In this document: piece after piece, positions 18,350-27,267 of the stretch
How the letters are laid out: each line of letters starts with the position of its first letter
How positions within the stretch are numbered: position 1 is the first letter of the stretch
Assembly (NCBI GenBank): GCA_040004035.1
Contig: JAMPLN010000015.1
From: Microcoleus vaginatus_C
GTDB lineage: Bacteria; Cyanobacteriota; Cyanobacteriia; Cyanobacteriales; Microcoleaceae
Reading direction: 5' to 3' (one strand)
DNA length: 64,000 nt
Program-made: the position numbers and the translations under genes
The notes under the pieces: model-generated
Told to the model about the DNA's origin: nothing
Seen by the model: the letters and a program-made list of their open reading frames with translations, nothing else
The model's database searches: none

Positions 18350-18404
18350 ATCGAGCGAAGCCAATCAGCGGGACAGTAACCGAACGCTACGAACACAATA
18401 AATA

Positions 18405-19367
18405 ATGGATAAAGCAATTACAGAAAATCACGCTCAGTCGGGCAGAGAAATTTATCAAAGGATTTCCAACAACATTCAAAAAGTGGTGAAAGGGCAATCA
18501 GCAGCAATCAGGAAATTGCTGTCAGCCTTTGTGAGTGGCGGGCACGTCCTCCTAGAAGATTATCCCGGTACAGGTAAAACTACCCTAGCTAAAGCCCTAG
18601 CCTTATCTGTCGATGTCACCTTTAAACGCATTCAATTTACACCTGACCTTTTGCCATCCGATATCTTGGGCATATCCATGCTCGACCCCAATCAACGCAC
18701 GTTCCATTTCCACGAAGGGCCTATTTTTGCTAATATTGTCTTGGCTGACGAAATCAATCGTTCATCACCGCGAACCCAATCAGCCCTCCTAGAAGCAATG
18801 GCAGAATTTCAAGTCAGCATTGACGGAAATTTACGCAAACTTAAAGACCCATTTTTTGTCATTGCTACTCAAAATCCAGTAGAATCTCGTGGCACTTATC
18901 CACTTCCTGAAGCCCAAATGGATCGCTTTGCAGTTCAATTTAGTCTAGGATACATCTCGCCAGAAGACGAAGTTAACCTGCTCGGAGACCAAATCCATCA
19001 ACATCCTATTGATACACTTCAAACCTGCGTTAATTTAGAGGATTTAATTAGCTTAAAACAGCAGGTAAAGCAAATTAGAATTAGTGAAGAATTGAAACGT
19101 TACCTCGTAGATATCGTGAATGCAACTCGCTCAGCCGAAGGCGTACAACTAGGGGCGAGTCCCAGAGCTTCCATAGCTTTAATGAAAGTTGCTCAAGCAT
19201 TAGCTTTGTTCGATGGCTATGAGTTTGTTACCCCAGAACATATTCAAGAACAGGCGGTATCAGTCATCGCTCATCGCCTAGTAATGGAACCTCAAGCGCG
19301 TTTTTCTGGTAGAATGGCCCCAGGTGTGGTGGAAGAAATTATCAAATCTATTCCTGTACCCGCCTAA
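18405..19367 (+). CDS. MoxR-family AAA+ ATPase
   Basis: This 320-residue AAA+ ATPase has Walker A LLEDYPGTGKTTLAKAL, Walker B ANIVLADEINRSSPRTQSAL, sensor 1 FFVIATQNPVESRGTYPLPE and the C-terminal AAA lid with GASPRASIAL. MoxR proteins act as chaperones that assemble or mature protein complexes, often with VWA or DUF58 partners. The next two genes (DUF58 and TgpA-like) start 3 bp after and 4 bp inside their predecessors, so the three form one operon whose order is conserved in many bacteria. Confidence 0.92.
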   Translation: MDKAITENHAQSGREIYQRISNNIQKVVKGQSAAIRKLLSAFVSGGHVLLEDYPGTGKTTLAKALALSVDVTFKRIQFTPDLLPSDILGISMLDPNQRTFHFHEGPIFANIVLADEINRSSPRTQSALLEAMAEFQVSIDGNLRKLKDPFFVIATQNPVESRGTYPLPEAQMDRFAVQFSLGYISPEDEVNLLGDQIHQHPIDTLQTCVNLEDLISLKQQVKQIRISEELKRYLVDIVNATRSAEGVQLGASPRASIALMKVAQALALFDGYEFVTPEHIQEQAVSVIAHRLVMEPQARFSGRMAPGVVEEIIKSIPVPA

Positions 19368-19370
19368 CAA

Positions 19371-20723
19371 ATGAAACGTTTTTTCTACGCTATTTTTCGC
19401 TTCGGTGCGCGTGTAAATCGCTCGCGAAAAAAGCGATTGACCAACAATGGGTTAGCAGTGCTTAGCTGCACGCTTTTAGCGGGAATTTTAGGATTAGATA
19501 CTAATCAGACTGTGACTTATCAAATTTTTACTTTCCTGTTGTCAATTATAGGAATAGCCATAATTTTTAGTAAATTTTTTCGCTTCCGCTTCAATGCAGT
19601 ACGGTTCTTACCAAAGTTTGCAACTGTTGGAGTCACTTTAAAATACCGTATACTCCTTCATAACAAAACTAGCCACAGTCAAAATAACCTGAAATTGTGG
19701 GAAAATTTTGCCGACACCTACCCAAGCTTTCAAGAATTTATAGAAACACCTGAACCCGGTGAAGAACAGCGCACTTCATTGGATAAATACTTCGGCTATT
19801 ATCGTTGGCTGTGGCTGATTGATAGAAAACAATGCGCCACAGCTAAAGCCATAGAATTGCCTCCTATTCCACCCAATAGCAAAACAGAAGTGGTAGGTGA
19901 AATTACGCCGTCCTGCAGAGGTGTTATCCGCCTCAGTGGTCTAACAGTTACTAGGTCAGATCCTTTTGGGATTTGGAATGCTTGTAAAACAATTTCCTTG
20001 CCCCAATCTATGTTAATTTTACCCAAACTATATCATTTACCACCTATTCAGCTTCCTGGCTCAAGAAGATATCAATCAGGTGGCGTAACATTAGCTTCAT
20101 CCGTAGGAGATTCCGAGGAATTTAGGTCTCTGCGGGATTATCGACCGGGAGATCCGCTACGCAAAATTCACTGGAAAAGTTGGGCAAAAGCAGGTAAGCC
20201 AATGGTCAAAGAAGAACAGGATGAATTTTTTGTGAGGCACGCCCTAATTTTGGATACATTTCAAAGTGTAAAATATAGTGAAATTTTAGAAGAGGCAATT
20301 TCAATTGCTGCTTCATTATCCTATGAAGTTCAGACTCAAGAATCCTTATTGGATTTGATGTTCGTCGTTCAAGAAGCTTATTGTTTTACCTTTGGCAGAG
20401 GGCTAAACTCTACTGATAAAATGCTAGAAATTCTCGCCTCCGTAGGTGCCTGTCAGGATAAAGATTTTGACTCGCTCACCTCAGTTTTGATGGAAAAAAT
20501 CTCTCTCATAAGCGGTTGTATTTGTATATTTTTGTGTTGGGACGAACCTCGAAAAAGATTAGTAAATTATCTGAGAAGTCGCGGTATCCATACATTAGCT
20601 TTAATTTTAACAGCGCGAGACGCTCAATTAGATAGCTTAAATTTAGAGTTGATTAAAGATGACTTAACAAGCTGTCATATTTTAAAGCTAGGTCAAATAC
20701 AAGAGGAGTTAATGAAATTATGA
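19371..20723 (+). CDS. DUF58-domain membrane protein of the MoxR operon
   Basis: The protein has 450 residues. Two transmembrane helices lie near the N-terminus (about 28-45 and 48-66), followed by a beta-rich region and the DUF58 core: GDSEEFRSLRDYRPGDPLRKI then HWKSWAKAGKPMVKEEQDE. DUF58 proteins resemble VWA domains and are MoxR partners; the molecular task is not known. It begins 3 bp after moxR and its stop overlaps the start of the next gene by 4 bp, which indicates translational coupling. Confidence 0.88.
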   Translation: MKRFFYAIFRFGARVNRSRKKRLTNNGLAVLSCTLLAGILGLDTNQTVTYQIFTFLLSIIGIAIIFSKFFRFRFNAVRFLPKFATVGVTLKYRILLHNKTSHSQNNLKLWENFADTYPSFQEFIETPEPGEEQRTSLDKYFGYYRWLWLIDRKQCATAKAIELPPIPPNSKTEVVGEITPSCRGVIRLSGLTVTRSDPFGIWNACKTISLPQSMLILPKLYHLPPIQLPGSRRYQSGGVTLASSVGDSEEFRSLRDYRPGDPLRKIHWKSWAKAGKPMVKEEQDEFFVRHALILDTFQSVKYSEILEEAISIAASLSYEVQTQESLLDLMFVVQEAYCFTFGRGLNSTDKMLEILASVGACQDKDFDSLTSVLMEKISLISGCICIFLCWDEPRKRLVNYLRSRGIHTLALILTARDAQLDSLNLELIKDDLTSCHILKLGQIQEELMKL

Positions 20724-22771
20724 AAATGCCAGTGTTTCTTTTGGGTGTTAGTGTAATTTTTTGGGGCTGGCAGACGGGACTCTGGTTTTTTGCTTTGCCA
20801 ATTGCTCTGATTTTAGAGGCAGCTAACTGGTTGCCTTATCGGTGGGATTTTTCAGCTAGTGATTTTAGGCGCATTGCTAATTTTTGCCTGATTTTATTGT
20901 GCGGTTTGCTGGTTTATCTCCTGGTTGCCAACCGATCTATTTACTTGATATATAATTTGTTGCAGTGGCTTCCTGGTGTATTTTTTCCACTGGTAGCTGC
21001 TCAGGTATATTCTGTCAAGGAAAGTCTGGATATACGCCTAATGTTTTTGTGGCTAAACAAAGCAACAAAAAAAGCACCACTTAACCCCTTGATGGTGAAT
21101 CTAAATTATCCATATTTTATCTGTTGTCTGCTATCCGCTAGTACGGCGAACAGTAGAGATATCTCTTTTTATGCTGGGATATTTGCCTTAACCGCTATTG
21201 CTTTGTGGTCTGTGAGACCGAAAAATGTTTCATTTATTCTCTGGCTTGGTCTGATGTTAATTGCTGGCAGTATAGGATTTATAGGACAGATGGGCCTGCA
21301 CCAACTTCACCTAGCAGTAGAACAGCAAGCAATCTCATGGCTTAGTCAGGGGAACTCTCAAGAAACAGATTTTTTGAAAAAACAAACGAACATCGGGTCA
21401 GTGGGATTATTAAAACAGTCAAATGAAATTATTTTTAGAGTGGCTTCTGAAGCTAAACAGCCTCCCCCTCGACTGCTAAGAGAAGCCACTTATAATCGCT
21501 ACAACTCTTCACTTTGGCTCGCCTTAAATCCTAACTTTGTTCCCGTACAACCAAAGATTAATGGCACAACTTGGGATTTAGGCGACCAACTACCGAATCC
21601 CTCAACGATTACTATTTCGGCTACACTCCCAGGCAACCAAGGTTTATTAAAGCTGCCAGATGGAACTTTTAAAATTGACGCATTGCCTGTCAGTCAGATG
21701 GAAAAGAATAAATATGGCACAACTAAAGTGGTGGGAAAAGTTGATATGCTGGCTTATCGAAGCTACTTTAATAATAATTTTTCTGTAGATAGCCAGCCTA
21801 CAGAAGACGACCTGCAAATACCAAAATCCGAAATGGCGGCACTGAATAAAATCCTCGGTCAAATGGATACTCAAGGAAAGTCGCCACCAGAAATATTAGA
21901 TAAAATAGAGTGGTTTTTCATGAAAAATTTCGTGTATTCACTGAAGCTTAGGGGCAAAGATAATGATGCTACGCCTCTATCAACATTTTTACTGAACACT
22001 CGCTCTGGACATTGTGAATATTTTGCTACTGCTGCGACACTTCTCCTGAGAAAACTCGGTATTCCAGCCCGTTATGCTGTTGGATATTCGGTTCACGAAT
22101 TTAGTCCTTTGGAGAACCAATATATTGTAAGAAGTCGCCATGCTCATGCTTGGACTTTGGCTTATATCGCGGGAAAATGGCAAGCTTTTGATGCTACGCC
22201 TTCTGATTGGGAAAGCATGGAGGATGCTGCTGCTCCCCGATGGGCATTTATCTCTGATTTATGGTCGCTATTGAGTTACAAAATTTTGCTGGGGTTGCGA
22301 TATTTATCAGGTAGCAATGGATTGAAGTATGGGGGAGTCATCCTGCTGGCATTAATATTTTTTTGGAGGTGTAATCCTAATTTTAAGAAAACTGTACGCC
22401 TTTTCTCTAAGAAACAAAGATGGCTAAAAGCTATTTATAACAAAGATTCGTTGAGTCCGAAATCGGAATTTTATTTAATCGAACAGGCGTTAAATGAGTC
22501 TGGACTGATTCGCCCTCCTTCCGAGTCTTTAAAAAATTGGATCGAGAGGTTAAAAAAAGAAAAACCGGAATTATCTTGTCTCGAAGAGTTAGCATTGTTG
22601 ATTGAGATTCATTATTGCGACCGCTTCGATCCAGAAGGAATTAAAGACGCCCAAAAAGCTGAATTGAAATTGGCAATTAAATCCTGGATCGAGCAATATC
22701 GCAGGCAGGCGATCGCCTCAAACTCTCAGGTTAATAAAAGCGGTAAGTCTACTATAGCTTTTCTCAGGTAG
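20720..22771 (+). CDS. TgpA-type membrane transglutaminase-like protein
   Basis: The 683-residue protein begins with several transmembrane helices (residues 1-190) and carries a periplasmic transglutaminase-like domain with the Cys-His-Asp triad: Cys432 in RSGHCEYFATAATLLLRKLG, His476 in HAHAWTLAY, Asp491 in AFDATPSDW. A further membrane helix (about 530-550) and a cytoplasmic tail with a DUF4129-like helical region follow. TgpA of Pseudomonas is essential in some strains, with a substrate that is not established. Gene order MoxR-DUF58-TgpA supports a shared membrane or envelope function. Confidence 0.88.
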   Translation: MKMPVFLLGVSVIFWGWQTGLWFFALPIALILEAANWLPYRWDFSASDFRRIANFCLILLCGLLVYLLVANRSIYLIYNLLQWLPGVFFPLVAAQVYSVKESLDIRLMFLWLNKATKKAPLNPLMVNLNYPYFICCLLSASTANSRDISFYAGIFALTAIALWSVRPKNVSFILWLGLMLIAGSIGFIGQMGLHQLHLAVEQQAISWLSQGNSQETDFLKKQTNIGSVGLLKQSNEIIFRVASEAKQPPPRLLREATYNRYNSSLWLALNPNFVPVQPKINGTTWDLGDQLPNPSTITISATLPGNQGLLKLPDGTFKIDALPVSQMEKNKYGTTKVVGKVDMLAYRSYFNNNFSVDSQPTEDDLQIPKSEMAALNKILGQMDTQGKSPPEILDKIEWFFMKNFVYSLKLRGKDNDATPLSTFLLNTRSGHCEYFATAATLLLRKLGIPARYAVGYSVHEFSPLENQYIVRSRHAHAWTLAYIAGKWQAFDATPSDWESMEDAAAPRWAFISDLWSLLSYKILLGLRYLSGSNGLKYGGVILLALIFFWRCNPNFKKTVRLFSKKQRWLKAIYNKDSLSPKSEFYLIEQALNESGLIRPPSESLKNWIERLKKEKPELSCLEELALLIEIHYCDRFDPEGIKDAQKAELKLAIKSWIEQYRRQAIASNSQVNKSGKSTIAFLR

Positions 22772-22889
22772 ATAATGTACAGATTTAGATTTTAAATTGG
22801 GGGATTGAGGATTTTTTAATTGCTTCGTAAATTCCCCAACTATTTAATTATTTAATCTAAACTTGTACGTTTATTAATTGAGAACCCCT

Positions 22890-23249
22890 ATATATACCTT
22901 TTCTAAATCACTTGTACAAGACCGTCGGTTATTAGACAAGTCACAATTGCTTTATGCCTACTTAAGAGAACAGCCCTATCAGGGTACTTATACAATTAAT
23001 CTACCCTCCGACCAAGGCATTGGTCGAACAGCAAGAGTGGAAACTAACTCATAATCCACTTGTGTGTATGCGGTAGCCTTAAAAAGGGGGACGAAAGAGA
23101 AGATTGTTGTCCCCCCGCAACGATTCGGGGAGCGGGTTTTAATCGTTAGACAGAAGACTCGCACTACATTTGAGGTTAAGTTGACACCAATGGGCATTGT
23201 CATGTCCCTACCCGCTGAGCAAATTTTTACTGGTTTTACTTGTTACTAG
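22890..23249 (+). pseudogene. Degenerate coding fragment, possibly from a transposase
   Basis: One frame reads SKSLVQDRRLLDKSQLLYAY, continues to TINLPSDQGIGRTARVETNS, meets TAA at 23052-23054, then stays open to 23249 (VYAVALKRGTKEKIVVPP). The RTARVE-type segment reminds me of the middle of some IS4-group transposases, but the match is weak and no catalytic motif or terminal inverted repeats are seen. The rest of the 22772-23433 gap shows nothing else. Confidence 0.3.
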
Positions 23250-23433
23250 GCGCTTAGGGAAAGTAACGCTTCTGGGGCGAGTCAAAGGGTCTATTTTCTC
23301 AACCAAGGCTCGGACTCTGGATCTGGGTTCCCAGGCTTTACACCTCGGAACCCGTTAATTACAGGAAAAATCAGGACACGGCAGTGCCGTTTCCCTACCT
23401 GCCACCTCGTCGAAAAAAAATTTTAAATCCTTT

Positions 23434-23461
23434 GAACCTTTTTTGCGCTCGCCCTGTCTAA
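23434..23461 (+). promoter_or_regulatory. Candidate ECF-type promoter (GAACCT-16 bp-GTCTAA)
   Basis: GAACCT (23434-23439) and GTCTAA (23456-23461) are separated by 16 bp, the layout of ECF sigma promoters (GAAC type -35). It sits just before the ECF sigma gene and would make a transcript starting near 23468, which fits autoregulation and rules out the far-upstream TTG start. Confidence 0.5.
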
Positions 23462-23499
23462 ACACTTCAGATAACGAACTGGTGGGGGAGACTTCACAG

Positions 23500-24090
23500 G
23501 TGTTAGCTGTGTCAGCCAATGTTTTAACCGATGACTGTTCCGACTCGGACTTAGTTGCTGAGTGTCTAAAGGGCGATCGCACTTGCTTTCGCTACCTTTA
23601 CCAACGCTACCAACACAAAGTCAGGTCAACCCTTTACCAACTCTGCGGCCCGTCACTTCTTGACGATTTAGCACAAGAAGTATTCCTGCGAGTATGGAAA
23701 GGATTGCCCAAACTCAAGCACCAGGAAAACTTTTCTACTTGGCTTTATCGAATCACTTGGAATGTGGCTTCCGACCAAAGACAAGCATTTGCTAAACAGC
23801 ATTCTTTTGACTCCCAGCTCCAAAATCAAGAAGTAATGAATGGGGTTATTCTCAAAGATAACACATCGGACTTGATGCAGTTGCACTATCAAGATTTAGT
23901 GCAGCGGGGACTGGAGCAATTGAGCTTTGAACACCGCAGCGTTTTGGTGCTGCACGACTTAGAAGACATCCCGCAAAAAGAAGTAGCCCAAATTTTGGGA
24001 CTGCCTGCAGGAACCGTCAAATCTCGCGTGTTTTATGCCCGAAATGCTGTGCGGCAATTTTTGCAAAAAGAAGGTGTCAGCGAGCTATGA
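23500..24090 (+). CDS. ECF-type RNA polymerase sigma factor
   Basis: Region 2 is visible as DLVAECLKGDRTCFRYLYQR then LLDDLAQEVFLRVWKGLPKL; region 4 as LEQLSFEHRSVLVLHDLEDI then PQKEVAQILGLPAGTVKSRV. This two-domain layout without regions 1 and 3 is the ECF class (196 residues). I choose GTG 23500 as start: GGGGGAG (23484-23490) lies 9 nt before it, and the candidate promoter at 23434-23461 would exclude the longer TTG start at 23443. The anti-sigma gene overlaps its stop (ATGA) and a Spy/CnrX-like periplasmic protein follows. Confidence 0.88.
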   Translation: MLAVSANVLTDDCSDSDLVAECLKGDRTCFRYLYQRYQHKVRSTLYQLCGPSLLDDLAQEVFLRVWKGLPKLKHQENFSTWLYRITWNVASDQRQAFAKQHSFDSQLQNQEVMNGVILKDNTSDLMQLHYQDLVQRGLEQLSFEHRSVLVLHDLEDIPQKEVAQILGLPAGTVKSRVFYARNAVRQFLQKEGVSEL

Positions 24091-24533
24091 ATAACCCAAG
24101 CAGCGACCAAGAGTTAGTTAATTTCTTGAAGCGACATCGCCCCAATATTCCTGAAGCTGTACCAGATTTAGAGCAAAAAATTCTAACAGCAATCGAAAGT
24201 AATCAGGCGAGTGTTTTCCATGAAACCCACCGCCAAAAAACGCAAGCCTGTGCCTCAGCTAAGTCTGATGACAGGTTAAAAATATCCTCTGTTTCTAAGT
24301 GGGCTTTATCGTCTGCGATTGCTGCTAGCCTGCTAGTTTTTTGGTCGGGCTACCGTCCGTTCGAGACTGCACAATTGCCAGATAAGGAAACAGCTCAGTT
24401 AGAATCATTTTTAGTTACTAACTGGGAGGGCGTACTGCATGATTCTCCCCAAGAAAATATGACCGATCGCTCACCAACAGACTGGTTGACTTTCAGCCAG
24501 GGTGCTGACAGTGAACCGCCAACAAATAAGTAA
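24087..24533 (+). CDS. Putative single-pass anti-sigma factor
   Basis: The protein (148 residues) overlaps the sigma stop codon by 4 bp. It has a cytoplasmic N-terminal part (1-70), one transmembrane helix (about 72-88, WALSSAIAASLLVFWSG) and a short periplasmic tail. This is the topology of membrane anti-sigma factors, which hold the ECF sigma factor until a signal arrives. There is no zinc-binding HxxxCxxC motif. The name rests on position and topology rather than on a strong sequence match. Confidence 0.7.
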   Translation: MNNPSSDQELVNFLKRHRPNIPEAVPDLEQKILTAIESNQASVFHETHRQKTQACASAKSDDRLKISSVSKWALSSAIAASLLVFWSGYRPFETAQLPDKETAQLESFLVTNWEGVLHDSPQENMTDRSPTDWLTFSQGADSEPPTNK

Positions 24534-24552
24534 TATCAAAGAGGCAATTTTC

Positions 24553-25038
24553 ATGTCAATTCGTCGTATTTCTGCCCTAGCCATTTTAATGCTGACTCTC
24601 GGCAGCACAGCCGCAGCAATAGCAGTTCCCAATCCCATAGAACCGGAAACAATTGCACAAAACCAGCGTCCCAATCGACCAGGTGGCAGGGAAGGTGGGA
24701 TGTTCGAGAAGCTTAATTTAAGCGCAGACCAAAAGCAGCAAATGCAGGCAGTGCGCGATCGCTACAAAGACCAAGTTTCCCAGCGGATGCAAGCAGTGCG
24801 CCAAGCCAGACAAGAATTGGACACGATGATGTCCGGCACGGCAAATGCCAGCGAAATCCGTGAAAAACACCGTCAAATAATGGGATTGAGACAGCAGTTT
24901 GAAGAGGTGCAATTTGAAATTACACTTGCAATGCGAGAAGTGCTCACTGCCGAACAGCGGAGCCAATTAGCTCAAATGATGCAACAGCGCCGGCAAACTG
25001 TTAAAAACAGGATGCAAAACGGTCAAAAACCGCAGTAA
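24553..25038 (+). CDS. Periplasmic Spy/CpxP/CnrX-like protein
   Basis: The product (161 residues from ATG 24553) has a signal peptide (about 1-24, ALAILMLTLGSTAAAIA). The mature part has LNLSADQKQQMQAVRDRYKD and LTAEQRSQLAQMMQQRRQTV, the two LTxxQ-type motifs of the Spy/CpxP fold, and many Gln, Arg and Met residues. Spy and CpxP are periplasmic chaperones; CnrX of Cupriavidus is a metal sensor of the same fold that signals to an anti-sigma. Following sigma and anti-sigma genes directly, it may be sensor or output. The ATG preferred here follows AAAGAGGC; a start at 24502 would overlap the anti-sigma gene. Confidence 0.82.
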   Translation: MSIRRISALAILMLTLGSTAAAIAVPNPIEPETIAQNQRPNRPGGREGGMFEKLNLSADQKQQMQAVRDRYKDQVSQRMQAVRQARQELDTMMSGTANASEIREKHRQIMGLRQQFEEVQFEITLAMREVLTAEQRSQLAQMMQQRRQTVKNRMQNGQKPQ

Positions 25039-25061
25039 TTGACGAGTAGTTTTGAGTGAAT

Positions 25062-25085
25062 CGCAGGGTGCTTACGCACTCTGCG
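25062..25085 (+). terminator. Hairpin after the sigma/anti-sigma/Spy operon
   Basis: CGCAGGGTGC (25062-25071) pairs with GCACTCTGCG (25076-25085) across a 4-nt loop with one G-T pair, 23 bp after the stop codon. An AT-rich stretch follows, without a strong T-run, so it is a moderate candidate. Confidence 0.55.
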
Positions 25086-25543
25086 ATTTATTAGTTTAAG
25101 CTCCCAGATTGGGAGCATCTCAATGAAAGCAGCTAAGCTAGAAATTGGAGTTTTGAGGCAGGAGGCAGAAGGAAAGAGAAAGAAGAAAGGAGCCATAAGA
25201 AGTGTTTTTACCAATATGAGATGCTCCCCCCAGATTCATGGACTAAATCTCAAATCTCAAATCTCAAATTTCAAACCTACAATCGAATGACCCCTCTAGC
25301 TGGGGCGCCAACGTTAGCTTTCGTGCTGGTTGCGTCGCCTAATGTAAAGGTGTGGGTTGAGATTTTTCCCTCCGGCATGATATCATCAGGCTGCTATATT
25401 GGGTTTGTTAGTTGAGATTAGCTTTTAATATAGAATTTACTAAATGAACTGCCGAGAAGGCAGAAACTACAGAGGCGAGAGAAAGAGCCAATTAGAAATT
25501 TATTGATATGAGTACAATTTTCTATTAAACCGGAGCTATTGAG
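25086..25543. other. Intergenic stretch with seven-base repeat (AAATCTC)n
   Basis: Apart from a short (AAATCTC)n tract at about 25245-25269 and a purine-rich GAAGGAAAGAG-like stretch near 25165-25190, nothing is recognised. The right end probably carries the promoter of the transporter gene at 25544. Confidence 0.5.
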
Positions 25544-27202
25544 ATGAGATTGTTAAAATACTGGCGTTTAGTTTTATTAAGTCTAGTTTTTGGGATGGCT
25601 GTAATTTTATCAAATTGCAGCACCACCTCAAACACGGTTAGCAATAATTCTCCAACTCCGACAACTCCTGCTGCGGTTCCGGCTGGGGCTTTAGTTTACG
25701 GTGCGGGTGGGCCGCCTGTCAATCTGGAACCGGGAAATATTACTGATGGCAATTCGGTGATTGTTATCGACCAAATTTACAATCGCTTGACTGATTTTAA
25801 ACCGGGAACTGTGGAACTTGAGCCGAGTCTCGCTACTGAATGGTCAAGTTCTAAAGATGGCAAAACTTGGACTTTTAAGTTGCGTTCGGGGGTCAAGTTT
25901 CACGACGGTACGGATTTTGACGCGGAAGCTGTAAAGTTTAATGTGGATCGCTGGTGGGATACGAACAATCCTAACGGTTATCGAGAATCTGGCAAAACTT
26001 ATCCAATTTGGAAGAATTTTTTTGGTGGTTTTAAGGGAGATAAAAATTCCCTGGTAAAAGATGTGGCAGTTGTTGATAAGTCTACGATTAAGTTTGTTTT
26101 AAATCAACCTTTTGCTGCTTTTCCCTCGGCGATTGGGTCTGCTTATTTCGGGATGGCGAGTCCGGCGGCGGTGAAAAAAGCGGGTGCTAAATACGGCACT
26201 CCGGGGTCGCTGGCGGTGGGTACGGGGCCTTTTGTGTTTCAGGAATGGCGATCGGGCGATCGCATTGTTTTGGAGAAAAATCCGAATTATTGGAAAACTG
26301 GCACGCCAAAAGTCAATCAATTGGTATTTCGCTTTGTTGACGACCCGGCGGCGAGACTGGCTCAGTTGCGAGCAGGACAACTTGATTTTACTGTAGATTT
26401 AACGCCGGATCAACTGAAAGAAGTTCAGGGAGATCCTAATTTAGAAACAGTTGTGCGACCTTCTTTTAATGTCGGTTATTTAGGGTTAAATCCGACTTAC
26501 GAACCTTTGTCAAAACCAGAAGTCAGGCGGGCGATCGCCCAAACAATTAACAAGCCAGCAATAGTCCAAGCTTTCTGGGGAGAACTCGGAAAACATGATT
26601 CGCAATTTATCCCCCCTGCGCTGAATTGGGCGGCGTCTGATAAAGTTAAAGATTATGAATTTAACCCGCAGCAAGCTAAAGCAATGCTCGCGAAAGCCGG
26701 TTATCCGAACGGTTTTGATTTGGATTTGTGGTATATGCCCGTCAGCCGTCCCTATTTTCCCACGCCGAAGCCGATCGCTGAGGCTTTTGCGGCGGATTTG
26801 AGCGCGATCGGGATTCGGGTAAAATTGCTGACAAAGGATTGGTCTGCTTATTTAGCCGATCGCCTCAAACCTCCTGGGTTTCAAGCTTTTATGATGGGTT
26901 GGAGTGGAGATTATGGCGATCCAGACAATTTTTATTATCCTCACTTCGGGCCGGGTTCCACGGGGGATTTGGGAAATTGGAAAAATCCGAAAGTTCTGGA
27001 ACTTTTGGATCGGGGGAGGGCGAGTGGCCATAAAGCAGCTAGGGCGAAAATTTATGCGGAAGTAAGCGAGATTTTGCATGGGGAAGCTGTGCGTTTGCCG
27101 ATCGTACATTCGCAGCCACTTTTAGGGAAACGCAAGAATATTCAAGGTTGGATTCCGAGTCCTTTGGGGTCGGAGTCTTTTGAGGAAATAAGCAAAAATT
27201 GA
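25544..27202 (+). CDS. ABC transporter substrate-binding lipoprotein, peptide/nickel family
   Basis: The protein (552 residues) belongs to the SBP_bac_5 family that binds oligopeptides, nickel or related ligands. It starts with a lipoprotein signal ending in a lipobox-like VILSNCS (Cys about 25), then a Thr/Pro-rich spacer. The family pattern is clear: LEPSLATEWSSSKDGKTWTF, KLRSGVKFHDGTDFDAEAVK, VGTGPFVFQEWRSGDRIVLE and PEVRRAIAQTINKPAIV. The ligand cannot be told from sequence. The DppB-type permease lies downstream at 27829, separated by a small kinase gene. Confidence 0.9.
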   Translation: MRLLKYWRLVLLSLVFGMAVILSNCSTTSNTVSNNSPTPTTPAAVPAGALVYGAGGPPVNLEPGNITDGNSVIVIDQIYNRLTDFKPGTVELEPSLATEWSSSKDGKTWTFKLRSGVKFHDGTDFDAEAVKFNVDRWWDTNNPNGYRESGKTYPIWKNFFGGFKGDKNSLVKDVAVVDKSTIKFVLNQPFAAFPSAIGSAYFGMASPAAVKKAGAKYGTPGSLAVGTGPFVFQEWRSGDRIVLEKNPNYWKTGTPKVNQLVFRFVDDPAARLAQLRAGQLDFTVDLTPDQLKEVQGDPNLETVVRPSFNVGYLGLNPTYEPLSKPEVRRAIAQTINKPAIVQAFWGELGKHDSQFIPPALNWAASDKVKDYEFNPQQAKAMLAKAGYPNGFDLDLWYMPVSRPYFPTPKPIAEAFAADLSAIGIRVKLLTKDWSAYLADRLKPPGFQAFMMGWSGDYGDPDNFYYPHFGPGSTGDLGNWKNPKVLELLDRGRASGHKAARAKIYAEVSEILHGEAVRLPIVHSQPLLGKRKNIQGWIPSPLGSESFEEISKN

Positions 27203-27267
27203 GAGTTTAGAGCGAGACACCTCTCCTGGGTTCTCATACTTTACATGAATTTACCTTAACAAACACT

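Noticed and set aside
23443..23499. TTG start for the ECF sigma factor
   Set aside because: It would lie upstream of the candidate -10 box and has no ribosome-binding site; GTG 23500 has GGGGGAG 9 nt before it.
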